Positions 54,441 to 62,595 of a DNA stretch of 64,000 nucleotides are shown here, one piece after another. The stretch covers positions 2,996,304-3,060,303 of the forward strand of contig NZ_RRCN01000001.1 of assembly GCF_003863965.1 (NCBI RefSeq), given 5' to 3'. Position 1 is the first letter of the stretch; each line of letters starts with the position of its first letter. The translations under genes and the position numbers were made by a program. Below the pieces are notes generated by a model. The model had not been told where the DNA came from. It did no database searches and saw only the letters and a program-made list of their open reading frames with translations. This DNA comes from Paenibacillus oralis. GTDB lineage: Bacteria > Bacillota > Bacilli > Paenibacillales > Paenibacillaceae.

Positions 54441-55275
54441 TTCTCTGATGGCAAAAGAAAGTACTTGGAGTACCTGGAGAGGACGTATAAACAGTATGTT
54501 AGGTAAACTTTTGAATACCGGGTTTGAAGAAGAACTGAAGCGGCTGAAACGGGAGTGTGAGCAGGCTGAGGAATGGATCGTTATCGGCCATACGCTGCTG
54601 GTCGGTGATCCGATTATTGTCGACCTCGGCGAAGCCGGACATCCGGTCTCCTATCTGATGCACGGCATGGGAGAGTGGGATGCGGGCAGCTATATTGCCG
54701 GTTCAATGCAGCATTTGAGAGAGGACGTCGAAAAAGTCAATCAATGGATGACAGGCCAAAGTAGGCCGCAAGCGAATCGAAATTTGCCGGTCACGTGTGC
54801 CGAGTTGGATGCCCTGGCCGCTGAAATCGCGGAGATGGACTATGCTGATGCGGAAACCTGGAAGATGCTGCTTAACCCGGCATACGAATCGGCCAAGGCG
54901 TATGAAGAGGAGATGATCCGGCAAATTCGGGCGATGAATGGACAAGGGACGCCACTCAAAGAAATGGCCGATCGGCTCGGAATCCCTATGAAGCAGGTGT
55001 ACGGCTTTTTGAAAATGATCAAGGCCTCATCAAATGAATTGCGGGGGTTGCAAGACGGTGGAATTTATACGGGATCAAGCTGAGGCATTCAATAGAACGG
55101 GAAGGTATGCGGAAACGCTAATTTTTACGCGGAGGCCGCGGTTCTGCTGGGAGAGTATGCAAAGGCCGCACAGGCCGCCCGGCAATTCGGGGAGATTTAC
55201 CGGATTGCTAAAGAGAGCCTTGCCTTGGGTCAAACCGTGGAAACGTGTCACTCGTCTATGCTCATTCAAAAATGA
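54430..55275 (+). pseudogene. Degenerate SMI1/KNR4 (SUKH)-like gene with TPR-like 3' end
   Basis: The plus frame from about 54430 to 55083 encodes EELKRLKRECEQAEEWIVIGHTLL and GDPIIVDLGEAGHPVSYLMHGMGEW, resembling the C-terminal part of SMI1/KNR4-superfamily proteins, many of which are immunity proteins. It ends in KEMADRLGIPMKQVYGFL. The start is lost: the open frame runs back to 54322 through sequence that does not look like the family. After the stop, frame 2 reads TVEFIRDQAEAFNRTGRYAE and then frame 1 resumes with NFYAEAAVLLGEYAKAAQAAR, a TPR-like helix pair, until about 55265. Two compensating frameshifts and a stop therefore break one reading. Confidence 0.55.
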
Positions 55276-55822
55276 GATACCAAAATATCGCAGTTTCATC
55301 GCTGTTTTTATGAATGCCCCGATATAGATGAAAATCAAATCCGCCTATTACAAAGCCGCAGCACCGGTAAAATTCACATGCTTTCACGTTGTTGCTCTGG
55401 GTTTCCAGCATGATTCCGGCCATTCCGCCATCTTGCGCCCACCGCTTGGCCTGTTCGATCAGTTTACGGCCTATTCCGTACCCTCTATAATTTTTGTCTA
55501 CCGCGATGTCTTCTATAAGAGCATAGTTGTTCCAGTTCCGTTTCAATACGATCCGGCCGACTGCTCTATTCTCTATGCAAGCCAAATACACGCTTTGATC
55601 GGGGCTGCTGATGTAGTCCGAATAGTCTTCGACCGCCGTATTCTCAAACTGTGCATCCGAATAGCTTTTTGTGTAGCTGGGAATTTTGTTTACCGTGAAA
55701 TCGATTTGCCGGCCGGTCAGGGACAAGCTGAGGGTGGAATCTACAGTAAAACTGTCATCGATATCTTGCCAGGTGTTTTTATCTTTAACTGTGAGTTCTC
55801 GGATTATGATATCCATATTCAT
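55262..55822 (-). CDS. satA: Streptothricin N-acetyltransferase-like GNAT protein (SatA/Sat4 type)
   Basis: A 186-aa GNAT acetyltransferase. Beyond the general acetyl-CoA loop (DKNYRGYGIGRKLIEQAKRWA) it matches the Sat family along its length: KRNWNNYALIEDIAVDKNYRG, GIMLETQSNNVKACEFYRCCGF and the C-terminal AIFWYLIF. Sat enzymes acetylate the beta-lysine of streptothricin and give resistance. Of three in-frame ATGs, the one at 55822 is seven bases from AGGAG. The 3' end abuts remnants on the other strand. Confidence 0.87.
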   Translation of the reverse strand: MNMDIIIRELTVKDKNTWQDIDDSFTVDSTLSLSLTGRQIDFTVNKIPSYTKSYSDAQFENTAVEDYSDYISSPDQSVYLACIENRAVGRIVLKRNWNNYALIEDIAVDKNYRGYGIGRKLIEQAKRWAQDGGMAGIMLETQSNNVKACEFYRCCGFVIGGFDFHLYRGIHKNSDETAIFWYLIFE

Positions 55823-56125
55823 ATTCATCTCCTATTTTTCCGCAGCGTTTGAAAGTTAAAGTCAGGAATCGTACTTTTTAGCGTATAGGAACCTTCCGAA
55901 ACTTGTTTAAAACTAAATCGTTTGCAGAATTAATCCAGAAAAGTCATACAAATGGACATAGTGTTGTTTCCCGACCAAAGACTACTAGTTTGAGGGCTGA
56001 GATGTACGAATTCCACCCCCAACATATCGCCAAACCAATGCCCGCGCTCAGCGCGGGCCTTCTTTTATAGCCAAATGAAACAAAACTGAAGTGGGGGATG
56101 GTGGATGGAACGAAAAACGGCTCAA
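55823..56125. other. Non-coding region upstream of satA
   Basis: It must contain the satA promoter (minus strand). A short hairpin CCCGCGCTCAGCGCGGG at about 56040-56056, followed by CCTTCTTTT, may be a plus-strand terminator. No gene is seen. Confidence 0.45.
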
Positions 56126-56333
56126 GACCAAAATCAGTGCTTGACAAAATAAATGATGACGGAGATGGGGGGAGGGGTTGTCTCTCCAAACCACTTTGCA
56201 CGATCATCCCTTTGGTTAAGGAAGCTAAGTCACCTGGTCAAACGGGATAATCGTGCAAAGTCTCCGGATAGCGAGTCTCGCTCCAGGCCACGGTCTGTTG
56301 TCGGCTTGACTGTCAAGCACTGATGATTAGGTC
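56126..56333. repeat. Nested inverted repeats, family G
   Basis: The outer arms are GACC...AATCAGTGCTTGACA at 56126-56146 and TGTCAAGCACTGATGATT..GGTC at 56311-56333. The inner arms are ACTTTGCACGATCATCCC at 56193-56210 and GGGATAATCGTGCAAAGT at 56244-56261. The whole is a 208-bp nested palindrome without a coding frame of its own. It has two pairs of inverted motifs, like the four-copy arrays, but each pair has a different sequence. Confidence 0.7.
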
Positions 56334-56454
56334 CTGGGCATCGGCCTGAAAACCAACGAGCATCCAATTTATATGTTTCTCTGGGCTTTATAGAAGCAGG
56401 TCGTGATGAAAGGGAAATCATACGAGAATTGAGATTTTCGAGAAACGGGAACGC

Positions 56455-56483
56455 TTGATCGCATGTCAAATAAACGTTAAGAT
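56455..56483 (+). promoter_or_regulatory. Promoter of the Hol-Tox peptide gene
   Basis: TTGATC (56455-56460) and TAAGAT (56478-56483) are separated by exactly 17 bp and lie 59 bp upstream of the start codon. Confidence 0.6.
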
Positions 56484-56541
56484 AGAGTTGTACAATTGAA
56501 CCTTGGTTGGGCGTGGTTTCCCTTCGAAAGGAGGTGAAGCC

Positions 56542-56637
56542 ATGGAAATAAAAGATGCAATTCTCATCATGATCGCTTTTTCAACATTTGTCATTGCTCT
56601 TCTAACATACATCGCGAATAACTACAAGAGAAAGTAA
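56542..56637 (+). CDS. Putative holin-like toxin peptide (Hol-Tox family)
   Basis: A 31-aa peptide, MEIKDAILIMIAFSTFVIAL followed by LTYIANNYKRK. It has one hydrophobic helix (about 6-25) and a basic tail, the layout of the Hol-Tox family of small membrane toxins in Firmicutes. The ribosome binding site AAAGGAGGTGA is very strong. A bidirectional hairpin follows at once and a candidate antisense RNA reads back towards it, as in type I toxin-antitoxin pairs such as txpA/ratA. The toxicity is inferred from the family. Confidence 0.82.
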   Translation: MEIKDAILIMIAFSTFVIALLTYIANNYKRK

Positions 56638-56676
56638 AAACCCACCCCAAGGTTTAGCGGCCAAAGGTGGGTTTTT
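56636..56676. terminator. Bidirectional terminator after the Hol-Tox gene
   Basis: CCCACC (56641-56646) and GGTGGG (56666-56671) with inner CCAAGG/CC pairing form a stem with AAAAA before it and TTTTT after it, so it can end transcripts on both strands. Confidence 0.88.
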
Positions 56677-56751
56677 GTCCTTTTCAGCTTAGAAGGGAAA
56701 TCCATCCAAGCCAATTGTATAGGCCGAGTGTTCGCTGCACTCGGTCTTTCT
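56636..56751 (-). ncRNA. Candidate antisense antitoxin RNA
   Basis: On the minus strand TTGTTT (56787-56782) and TAAAAT (56763-56758), 18 bp apart, could start an RNA near 56751 that runs through a second stem (CCGAGTG...CACTCGG, about 56723-56743) and ends at the shared terminator. It would overlap the 3' end of the toxin mRNA by some 40 nt. The arrangement is that of type I antitoxins, but only promoter-like boxes support it. Confidence 0.4.
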
Positions 56752-56937
56752 ATCGTGATTTTAACATATGCGGTATCGCATAAACAAGTGAATTGATACA
56801 GCAATTACCATCGGAGAAAAACTTTTTTTTCTTCTTGTTGCAAACTGTTGAACGAGAACGCCAAAAAGGGCCCAAATAGGTCACTTGCCCCTAACCTGTA
56901 AAAGCCCCCTAGCCGCGTCCGACACGGCCCTCGGCTC

Positions 56938-57804
56938 TTACTCTTCTCCCGTCGCGACCGGATTCTCACTGTATGAGATCCAGTCGCTCCAGCTTCCCGC
57001 GTACAGCTTCACCTGCGGATAGCCGAGCTTGTGCAAGGCGAGCACGTTTGGGCAGGCGCTGACGCCGGAGCCGCAGTACACGATGACCTCGCGTCCGGCA
57101 TCCAGTGCATCGGTTACCGGAGCGAGCTGCGCCTTGAGCTGCTCGTCGTTTTTCCAGGCTCCGCGTTCGTCGAGCAGCTCCTTCCAGAAGCGGTTGATCG
57201 CGCCGGGAATATGCCCGGCCTTGGCGTCCAGCGGCTCGGTGAGGCCGGCGTAGCGTTCCGCGGCGCGCGAGTCGACGAGCACGGTGCCGGGATCGCCGAG
57301 CGCCCGGCGGACGTCCTCCACGCCGGCCAGCATTTCCGGCCGGAGGGTGGGGGTGAAGGCGGCGGGCACGACGGTCCGCCGCTCATCGGTGACAGGGTAG
57401 CCGCCGGCTTGCCAGGCGGCAAATCCCTCGTCCATGACGTAGACTTCGTCATGGCCCAGCCAGCGCAGCAGCCACCACAACCGGGCGGCGTTTATGCCCC
57501 CTTGATCGTCGTACGCGACGACCCGGGAGGCATTGCCGATCCCTGCCCGGCCCAGCCGCTGCGCGAGCGCTTCCGGGGCGGGCAGCGGATGGCGCCCGCC
57601 GTGCACGTCTACCGGTGCCGAGAGATCGTGTTCGAGATCGAGAAAGACGGCACAGGGAATATGGGCGGCGGCGTAAGCTTCGCGCCCCGCCTCCGGATGG
57701 CCGAGCTCAAAGCGGCAATCGACAATGACGAGGTCGGGCTCGTACATGCGGGCAAGGAGCCACTGTTTGGATACGATCGGTTGGATCAAAGGCGTCGGAT
57801 TCAT
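56938..57804 (-). CDS. Rhodanese-type sulfurtransferase
   Basis: A 288-aa two-domain sulfurtransferase (thiosulfate or 3-mercaptopyruvate type). The inactive N-terminal domain spans about 10-135 (LVIVDCRFELGHPEAGREAYAAAHIPCAVFLDLEHDLS). The C-terminal domain has the active loop CGSGVSAC with the catalytic cysteine near residue 245. The phrase GRHPLPAPEALAQRL is typical. It is followed upstream on the same strand by a small unknown gene 15 bp away. Confidence 0.94.
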   Translation of the reverse strand: MNPTPLIQPIVSKQWLLARMYEPDLVIVDCRFELGHPEAGREAYAAAHIPCAVFLDLEHDLSAPVDVHGGRHPLPAPEALAQRLGRAGIGNASRVVAYDDQGGINAARLWWLLRWLGHDEVYVMDEGFAAWQAGGYPVTDERRTVVPAAFTPTLRPEMLAGVEDVRRALGDPGTVLVDSRAAERYAGLTEPLDAKAGHIPGAINRFWKELLDERGAWKNDEQLKAQLAPVTDALDAGREVIVYCGSGVSACPNVLALHKLGYPQVKLYAGSWSDWISYSENPVATGEE

Positions 57805-57819
57805 TTTAAATTACCTCCT

Positions 57820-58032
57820 TTATTTGCGGATCTCGAAAAATTGGCATTCCCGGCGCGGATGGTAAGTAATGTCGCTGACACCGGATTGGGTAATAATCGT
57901 CTCTTCGGTAAAACGAATGATCTGCGTGTTATTTTCGATGAGATGGTCGTCCCGGAAAACGCGAACGCGCTGCTTGCGGTCAAGGGCTTCCTGAAAGTCG
58001 GCATCCGTAAACAACTCTCTTGTTATAGGCAT
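57820..58032 (-). CDS. Small conserved-looking protein of unknown function
   Basis: A 70-aa soluble protein (MPITRELFTDADFQEALDRK onward) with a compact alpha/beta look and no cysteine-rich or membrane part except one late Cys. I do not recognise it. The ATG at 58032 has AAAGGAG in front, while the longer open frame to 58215 has no such site. It ends 15 bp before the sulfurtransferase start and is probably its operon partner. Confidence 0.7.
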   Translation of the reverse strand: MPITRELFTDADFQEALDRKQRVRVFRDDHLIENNTQIIRFTEETIITQSGVSDITYHPRRECQFFEIRK

Positions 58033-58235
58033 ATGTAAGGCTCCTTTTAAGCGGGGAATCGTTTTTATCTTCATTGTAACCCGATCTGCCTGCCGGGGAA
58101 AGCCGGACCGGAATTTCACCATATTCCGTTGCCAAATTTGATTGAGGATGTTTCGCCGTTTCGCTATAATATAGGGGTTTGCGATTCGCATTATGAACGG
58201 ACATAGACTAACCATGGAAGCAGGGACCTGCCAGT

Positions 58236-59180
58236 ATGAATTCGAGTGCCAAATTGTCGGCGAAATACGAAATCCTCTACATCATCGGGATTATCGCCAT
58301 TTCTTTCTCTTCGATTTTTGTCCGCTGGTCGAGCGCGGATGTATCGGTGATCGCAATGTACCGCTTATATTTAACCAATTTGCTGATGCTTCCGCTGCTG
58401 TGGAAATACCGCGAGGAGATATTCCGGCTTAGCGCCAAACAGTGGGCGCAGTTGCTGTTCTCCGGCTGTATGCTGGGGCTTCATTTTTTGCTGTGGATGC
58501 AGTCCCTCCGCTTGACCACCGTTGCCAGTTCTACCGTCATCTTGACGTTGGAGCCGATCCTGGTCATGCTCGGTTCCTTTTTCCTGTTTGGCGCAAAAAT
58601 CAACAAGGCGATGATGATCGGCATCGGCATGGCGCTCATCGGTTCAATCGCCATCGGATCCGGGGATTTTTCGCTGTCCGGGCAAGCGGCGGCCGGCGAT
58701 TTGCTGTCCCTGCTCGGGACGATTGCCGTCGCCATCCACATGCTGGCCGGTAAGCAGCTTCTGAAGCATATCAGCGCTTTTGTCTACAATTTTCTGGTGT
58801 TTGCCGTCGCGGCGACTTCACTGGCGGTATATAACATCGTTTGCGGGCTGCCTTTTACCGGATATGCTCCGCGGGAATGGGGGATTTTTCTGCTGCTTGC
58901 CATCGTCCCCACTTTGTTTGGACATTATCTGTTCAACTGGCTGATGAAATATCTCAGCGCCTCGGCCGTGTCGATGGCTGTGCTCGGCGAACCGGTATTC
59001 GCTTCGCTGCTCGCCTGGCTGCTGTTGAAGGAAAGCCTGACTGCGCTCCAGCTTTCGGCGGGCGTGCTGATCTTGTGCGGCGTATGGATTTTTATCAGGT
59101 ACGGAAAAGAGACCGCCAACCGCGAGGATAAAAGCCCGAAGGCTTTATCGGGGGCGGGGGACGGGAGAAAAGCGGGCTGA
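58236..59180 (+). CDS. EamA family (DMT) transporter
   Basis: A 314-aa carrier with ten predicted transmembrane helices in two EamA repeats (about 12-140 and 155-290). Typical phrases are FSSIFVRWSSADVSVIAMYRLYLT, LEPILVMLGSFFLFG and VLGEPVFASLLAWLLLKE. It likely exports or imports a small metabolite. The C-terminal 25 residues are hydrophilic. No regulator is adjacent. Confidence 0.92.
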   Translation: MNSSAKLSAKYEILYIIGIIAISFSSIFVRWSSADVSVIAMYRLYLTNLLMLPLLWKYREEIFRLSAKQWAQLLFSGCMLGLHFLLWMQSLRLTTVASSTVILTLEPILVMLGSFFLFGAKINKAMMIGIGMALIGSIAIGSGDFSLSGQAAAGDLLSLLGTIAVAIHMLAGKQLLKHISAFVYNFLVFAVAATSLAVYNIVCGLPFTGYAPREWGIFLLLAIVPTLFGHYLFNWLMKYLSASAVSMAVLGEPVFASLLAWLLLKESLTALQLSAGVLILCGVWIFIRYGKETANREDKSPKALSGAGDGRKAG

Positions 59181-59290
59181 GCGGGGGCAAGTTGGCTGAG
59201 CGCAAGGTCAGCTGGAGGACCGAAGGCTAGGGGAAAGCCATCACGATTGGATGGACCGTTATGATTAGCTAGAACAACAGACGCGGCAAA

Positions 59291-59335
59291 AGCCCCGGGA
59301 GCAAAGCGCTGACTGACGCTAAGCCAACCGGGGCT
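59291..59335 (-). terminator. Terminator of the Fur-boxed solute-binding gene
   Basis: AGCCCCGG and CCGGGGCT are the outer arms of a hairpin. On the minus strand it is followed by TTTTGCC, 55 bp beyond the stop of the gene at 59390. Confidence 0.65.
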
Positions 59336-59389
59336 GAAACGTGGTGCGGAGCGGAGCGGGGAAACGGCGACTTGGGCGCACCCCCGCTT

Positions 59390-60400
59390 TTATTTTCCTT
59401 TGTTGCTGGAGATGATCATATCGACGAACAGGCCGATTTGTTCCTTGATGGCGATCGGGTCGTAGCGGTAAAACGTGTCGAAGTCATTGTAAAAGACTTT
59501 GTTGTTTTTGATCGCGCCGATGTTTCTCCAAACCGGGGAGGCTTTCAGGTTGTTCAGCGCTTCGCCGGTTTTGTCCGGGTCATAGGTCGTCAGGAACATG
59601 TAATCGGCGGCATATTCCGGCAGCGCCTCCAGCGACAGCTGAAAGGTGGATTCCTTCGGATCCCATTTTTCCGGCCCCTTGAGCTGCAGCGCGTTATACA
59701 GCACCTGGCCTCCGCGCCCGGCGTTGTCCCCGAAAATCCACAGCTCGCCTTTGTTGGTCAGCTCATAGATGCCAAACGTGTCGTCCTCTTTGACGACGCT
59801 TTTCAGCTTTTCCCGGCCTTCGGCGGCCTTTTGGTCATAGTCGGCCAGGAAGGCTTTGGCTTTCTCGGGTTCGCCTACGATGTCGCCGAACGTCTCCACG
59901 GTGTTATAGATGTCCGTGGTCGTACCGTAAGGCAGGTACAGCGTCGGCGCGATTTTGGACAGCTCGTCGTAATTTTCGTCGTACATCACCACGATTAAAT
60001 CGGGCGCAAGCTCGAGCGTTTTTTCCAAATTGACGGGGTTTGCCCCGACATCCTCGGTATTCGCCAGCAGATCCTTGAGGAACGGGTTGTTAAAAGCGTC
60101 CGGTTCCGCGCCTACCACGTTGCCTCCCACGGCCAGCAGCTCTCCGGCGTAAAAGTCGGTCACGATCCGCTGCGGCTTCACCGGAATTTCGACCGGCCCT
60201 TTGACCGTATCGTAAGTACGGGTCTCGGCAGCAGTCGAATCGGCGTTGCCGTTCGCCTCGGCAGCGGCTTTAGTGCCCGTATTTTGCGCGGTGGTGTTCG
60301 TAGCCCCGCCCGCCTGATTGGAGCCGCCGCAAGCGGTTAAGACCAGGGTCAGCGTAAAGACGCAGGCCGCAACGGAAAGTACGGATTTTCTCTTAAACAT
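59390..60400 (-). CDS. Iron-siderophore ABC transporter substrate-binding lipoprotein
   Basis: A 336-aa lipoprotein with signal peptide MFKRKSVLSVAACVFTLTLV ending in LTAC (Cys24) and an Asn/Ala/Thr linker. The mature part is of the FhuD/FeuA-like ferric-siderophore family (IVTDFYAGELLAVGGNVVGAEP, LAPDLIVVMYDENYDELSKIAPTLYLPYG). No permease or ATPase lies next to it, so it must use a transporter encoded elsewhere. The ATG at 60400 follows GGGGGA; the frame upstream to 60445 has no site. A Fur box lies at 60453. Confidence 0.9.
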   Translation of the reverse strand: MFKRKSVLSVAACVFTLTLVLTACGGSNQAGGATNTTAQNTGTKAAAEANGNADSTAAETRTYDTVKGPVEIPVKPQRIVTDFYAGELLAVGGNVVGAEPDAFNNPFLKDLLANTEDVGANPVNLEKTLELAPDLIVVMYDENYDELSKIAPTLYLPYGTTTDIYNTVETFGDIVGEPEKAKAFLADYDQKAAEGREKLKSVVKEDDTFGIYELTNKGELWIFGDNAGRGGQVLYNALQLKGPEKWDPKESTFQLSLEALPEYAADYMFLTTYDPDKTGEALNNLKASPVWRNIGAIKNNKVFYNDFDTFYRYDPIAIKEQIGLFVDMIISSNKGK

Positions 60401-60452
60401 GATAAATTGTCCCCCATATATGTCTGGTATTTTTATCTCGTACAATCAACAA

Positions 60453-60467
60453 TGATAATCATTATCA
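60453..60467. promoter_or_regulatory. Fur box before the siderophore-binding gene
   Basis: TGATAATCATTATCA is a perfect palindrome and is identical to the Fur core before flavodoxin (30308). It lies 53 bp upstream of the start codon. Confidence 0.87.
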
Positions 60468-60514
60468 ATTTTCTAAAAGAACTATATCAGGTTCCATTTT
60501 CCGTGTCAACAAAC

Positions 60515-60554
60515 AAAAAAGCCGATCCCCCAAGGTTATTCAGGGGCGGCTTTT
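60515..60554 (-). terminator. Terminator of the hscC-type gene
   Basis: AAAAGCCG...CCCC and GGGG...CGGCTTTT form the stem. On the minus strand six Ts follow. It lies 8 bp beyond the stop of the Hsp70 gene. Confidence 0.88.
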
Positions 60555-60561
60555 GATGCCT

Positions 60562-62262
60562 TTAAAACTCGGTCCACCTTTCCAGCGAGTCGAGCTTCTG
60601 CTTGAAGATGACGCTCTTCTTCTTGATTTCCTGTTCGTTCTGCGAGGCGAGAACCCGTTCGAAATCCAGGATCAGACTGGAGATGTAATCTCGTTTTTCG
60701 CTCAGGGACTCCTCGTATAGGCGTTCTCCGCGGGCGAGCAGGAGGCGGTTTTCGCTGCGGTCGCGCGGATGGATTTTCAGATGCTTCAGCTCTTCGAGCC
60801 GGGCTTTGATCTGTTCCGGGGAAGTTTGACCCGGGTTTTTCTCGATAATCATCGTTTTTTTCTCGCCGGTGCTTACTACCGTAACTTCAACCTCAAGCAC
60901 GCCATTAATATCGTAGGTGTACCGAATGTCGATGCTCTGTTCGCCTCCGGGAGCGGCAGGCACCTGGATATCGAGATTGCCCAGCCGGACGTTATTTTCC
61001 ACTCTGCGGCTTTCGCCTTGATAGATGTCGATGCGAACGAATGTCTGATTGTCCCGAATCGTATATACACGATCCACTTTACTGACCGGAATCGGCGTGT
61101 TGCGTTCGATAATGGGGAGAAAATGGCCGCTTTCATAAACGTCTTCTTTAATCTCTTTGGCTATGCTTGTTCCCAGCGTAAACGGGCATACATCGGTCAG
61201 GATCATTTCCTGCAGGCTGGCGTCACGGTCTTTCAAGGCCACCTGGATGGCGGCGCCCAAAGCGACCGCTTCGTCCGGATTGATCTGTGAAAAGGGAAGT
61301 CTTCCGAACATTTTGCTGACGATCGATTTGATGATCGGCATCCGGGTGGCTCCCCCGATGAGGATGACGGCATCAAGGTCATGCGGCGTTAGTGACGCAT
61401 CCCGAAGCGCCCGCTCAATCGGGCTCCGCAGCCGCAAGAGAAGCTGCGCGGCCAGTTGTTCGTATTGGCTGCGGTTCACCGTCAGCTGCAGGGTTTGGCC
61501 TTCGTGCACAAACACCATTTCCCCCGCGTTTTCGTTCCCTAAAATAACCTTGCACAGCTCCGCCTGTTTGATGAGCGCCGTCTTTTCTTTGGTGGCCAGG
61601 TTCGCGTAATCAATTCCGTGAGTTTCCGCGAAATGCGACAGCAGCACTCCGGTAAAATCCTCCCCGCCAAGGTAATTGTCCCCGGCGATCGACTGCACCT
61701 GCATCACGCCTTCAAACAATTCAAGCACGGATACGTCAAACGTACCGCCGCCGAGGTCAAATACGAGGAACCTGGTGTCCGCTTCCTGCTGGTGCAGGCC
61801 GTAAGACACCGCCGCCGCGGTAGGCTCGCTGATGAGCCGCTCCACGTGCAACCCGGCTAAAGCCGCCGCGCGCAAGGTCGCTTTCCGCTGCGCGTCGTTA
61901 AAATAGGCGGGCACGCTGATGACGGCCTCTTCCACCTCTTCGCCCAAGTAGGCTTCGGCGTCTTCTTTTAAAGCGCGCAGTATAAAGGAAGACAGATCCT
62001 CGGGAGAAAACTCATGCTCCCCAAGCCGATACATCTTGTCCGTTCCCATATAACGTTTAAAAGTGGCAGCCGTAAGATGAGGGTGTGTAATCATCCGCTC
62101 CTTGGCGATTTGGCCTACCAAAACTTCGTTGTTGTCGTCCAAACTGACCACGGAAGGCGTTAAATGCTTGCCGAGGGAGTTGGGAATAATGACCGGACCA
62201 TGCTCCGTCCAATAAGCTGCAAGGGAATTTGATGTTCCCAGGTCGATTCCGATTTTTGCCAT
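60562..62262 (-). CDS. hscC: Hsp70 family chaperone, HscC type
   Basis: A 566-aa Hsp70, shorter than DnaK (about 610). The nucleotide-binding domain is intact: IGIDLGTSNSLAAYW (phosphate 1), AVISVPAYFNDAQRKATLRAAALAG, FLVFDLGGGTFDVSVLEL (phosphate 2) and ILIGGATRMPII. The substrate domain begins near residue 365 (DVCPFTLG), and the lid is reduced, ending in LDSLERWTEF. The short form and sequence fit HscC. It is divergent from a membrane J-domain gene, the same pairing as HscC with DjlB/DjlC in Escherichia coli, so the two probably work together. Confidence 0.88.
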   Translation of the reverse strand: MAKIGIDLGTSNSLAAYWTEHGPVIIPNSLGKHLTPSVVSLDDNNEVLVGQIAKERMITHPHLTAATFKRYMGTDKMYRLGEHEFSPEDLSSFILRALKEDAEAYLGEEVEEAVISVPAYFNDAQRKATLRAAALAGLHVERLISEPTAAAVSYGLHQQEADTRFLVFDLGGGTFDVSVLELFEGVMQVQSIAGDNYLGGEDFTGVLLSHFAETHGIDYANLATKEKTALIKQAELCKVILGNENAGEMVFVHEGQTLQLTVNRSQYEQLAAQLLLRLRSPIERALRDASLTPHDLDAVILIGGATRMPIIKSIVSKMFGRLPFSQINPDEAVALGAAIQVALKDRDASLQEMILTDVCPFTLGTSIAKEIKEDVYESGHFLPIIERNTPIPVSKVDRVYTIRDNQTFVRIDIYQGESRRVENNVRLGNLDIQVPAAPGGEQSIDIRYTYDINGVLEVEVTVVSTGEKKTMIIEKNPGQTSPEQIKARLEELKHLKIHPRDRSENRLLLARGERLYEESLSEKRDYISSLILDFERVLASQNEQEIKKKSVIFKQKLDSLERWTEF

Positions 62263-62395
62263 AGTTATGTACCTCGTAGTTCATTTTATATATTAAGTTT
62301 ATCGGATAAAAGCGGCTGATTTTGAAATTGTTGAAATTTCATTATACAAATAACGAATAACTGTTAACCCGGGGAAAATCTATGTCGATAATAAA

Positions 62396-62542
62396 CTAGT
62401 AGACGATCATCGAAAAATAAGACCCTAAAGTTCCCCTATTTTATGGGGACGGACGATACTGAGCACAAGACTAATATAGAACAAAGTGATCCATGGCCCC
62501 TGTCCGCAGATAAGCCATATTATTTCCGGATCATTCTACTAG
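62396..62542. mobile_element. MITE-like element B2, internally deleted copy
   Basis: The ends CTAGTAGACGATC (62396-62408) and GATCATTCTACTAG (62529-62542) are inverted repeats. Read on the minus strand, the body matches 26763-26890 almost base for base (ATGATCCGGAAATAATATGG, then TTGTGCTCAGTATCGTC). Only one GGAACTTTAGGGTC unit is left, so the four-copy array has collapsed. The element sits between the divergent hscC-type and J-domain genes. Confidence 0.7.
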
Positions 62543-62595
62543 ATGCTGTTTGTAAAGATAGGTGAAAACTAAGAACCCGGCGGTGAAATGACGGT

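Noticed and set aside
56230..56469. Short minus-strand frames upstream of the Hol-Tox gene
   Set aside because: They lie across the nested inverted repeat, have no ribosome binding site and overlap the Hol-Tox promoter.
57031..58038. A 335-codon plus-strand frame opposite the sulfurtransferase
   Set aside because: The minus-strand frame contains the CGSGVSAC active loop and two rhodanese domains. The plus frame has no start signal and no recognisable fold.
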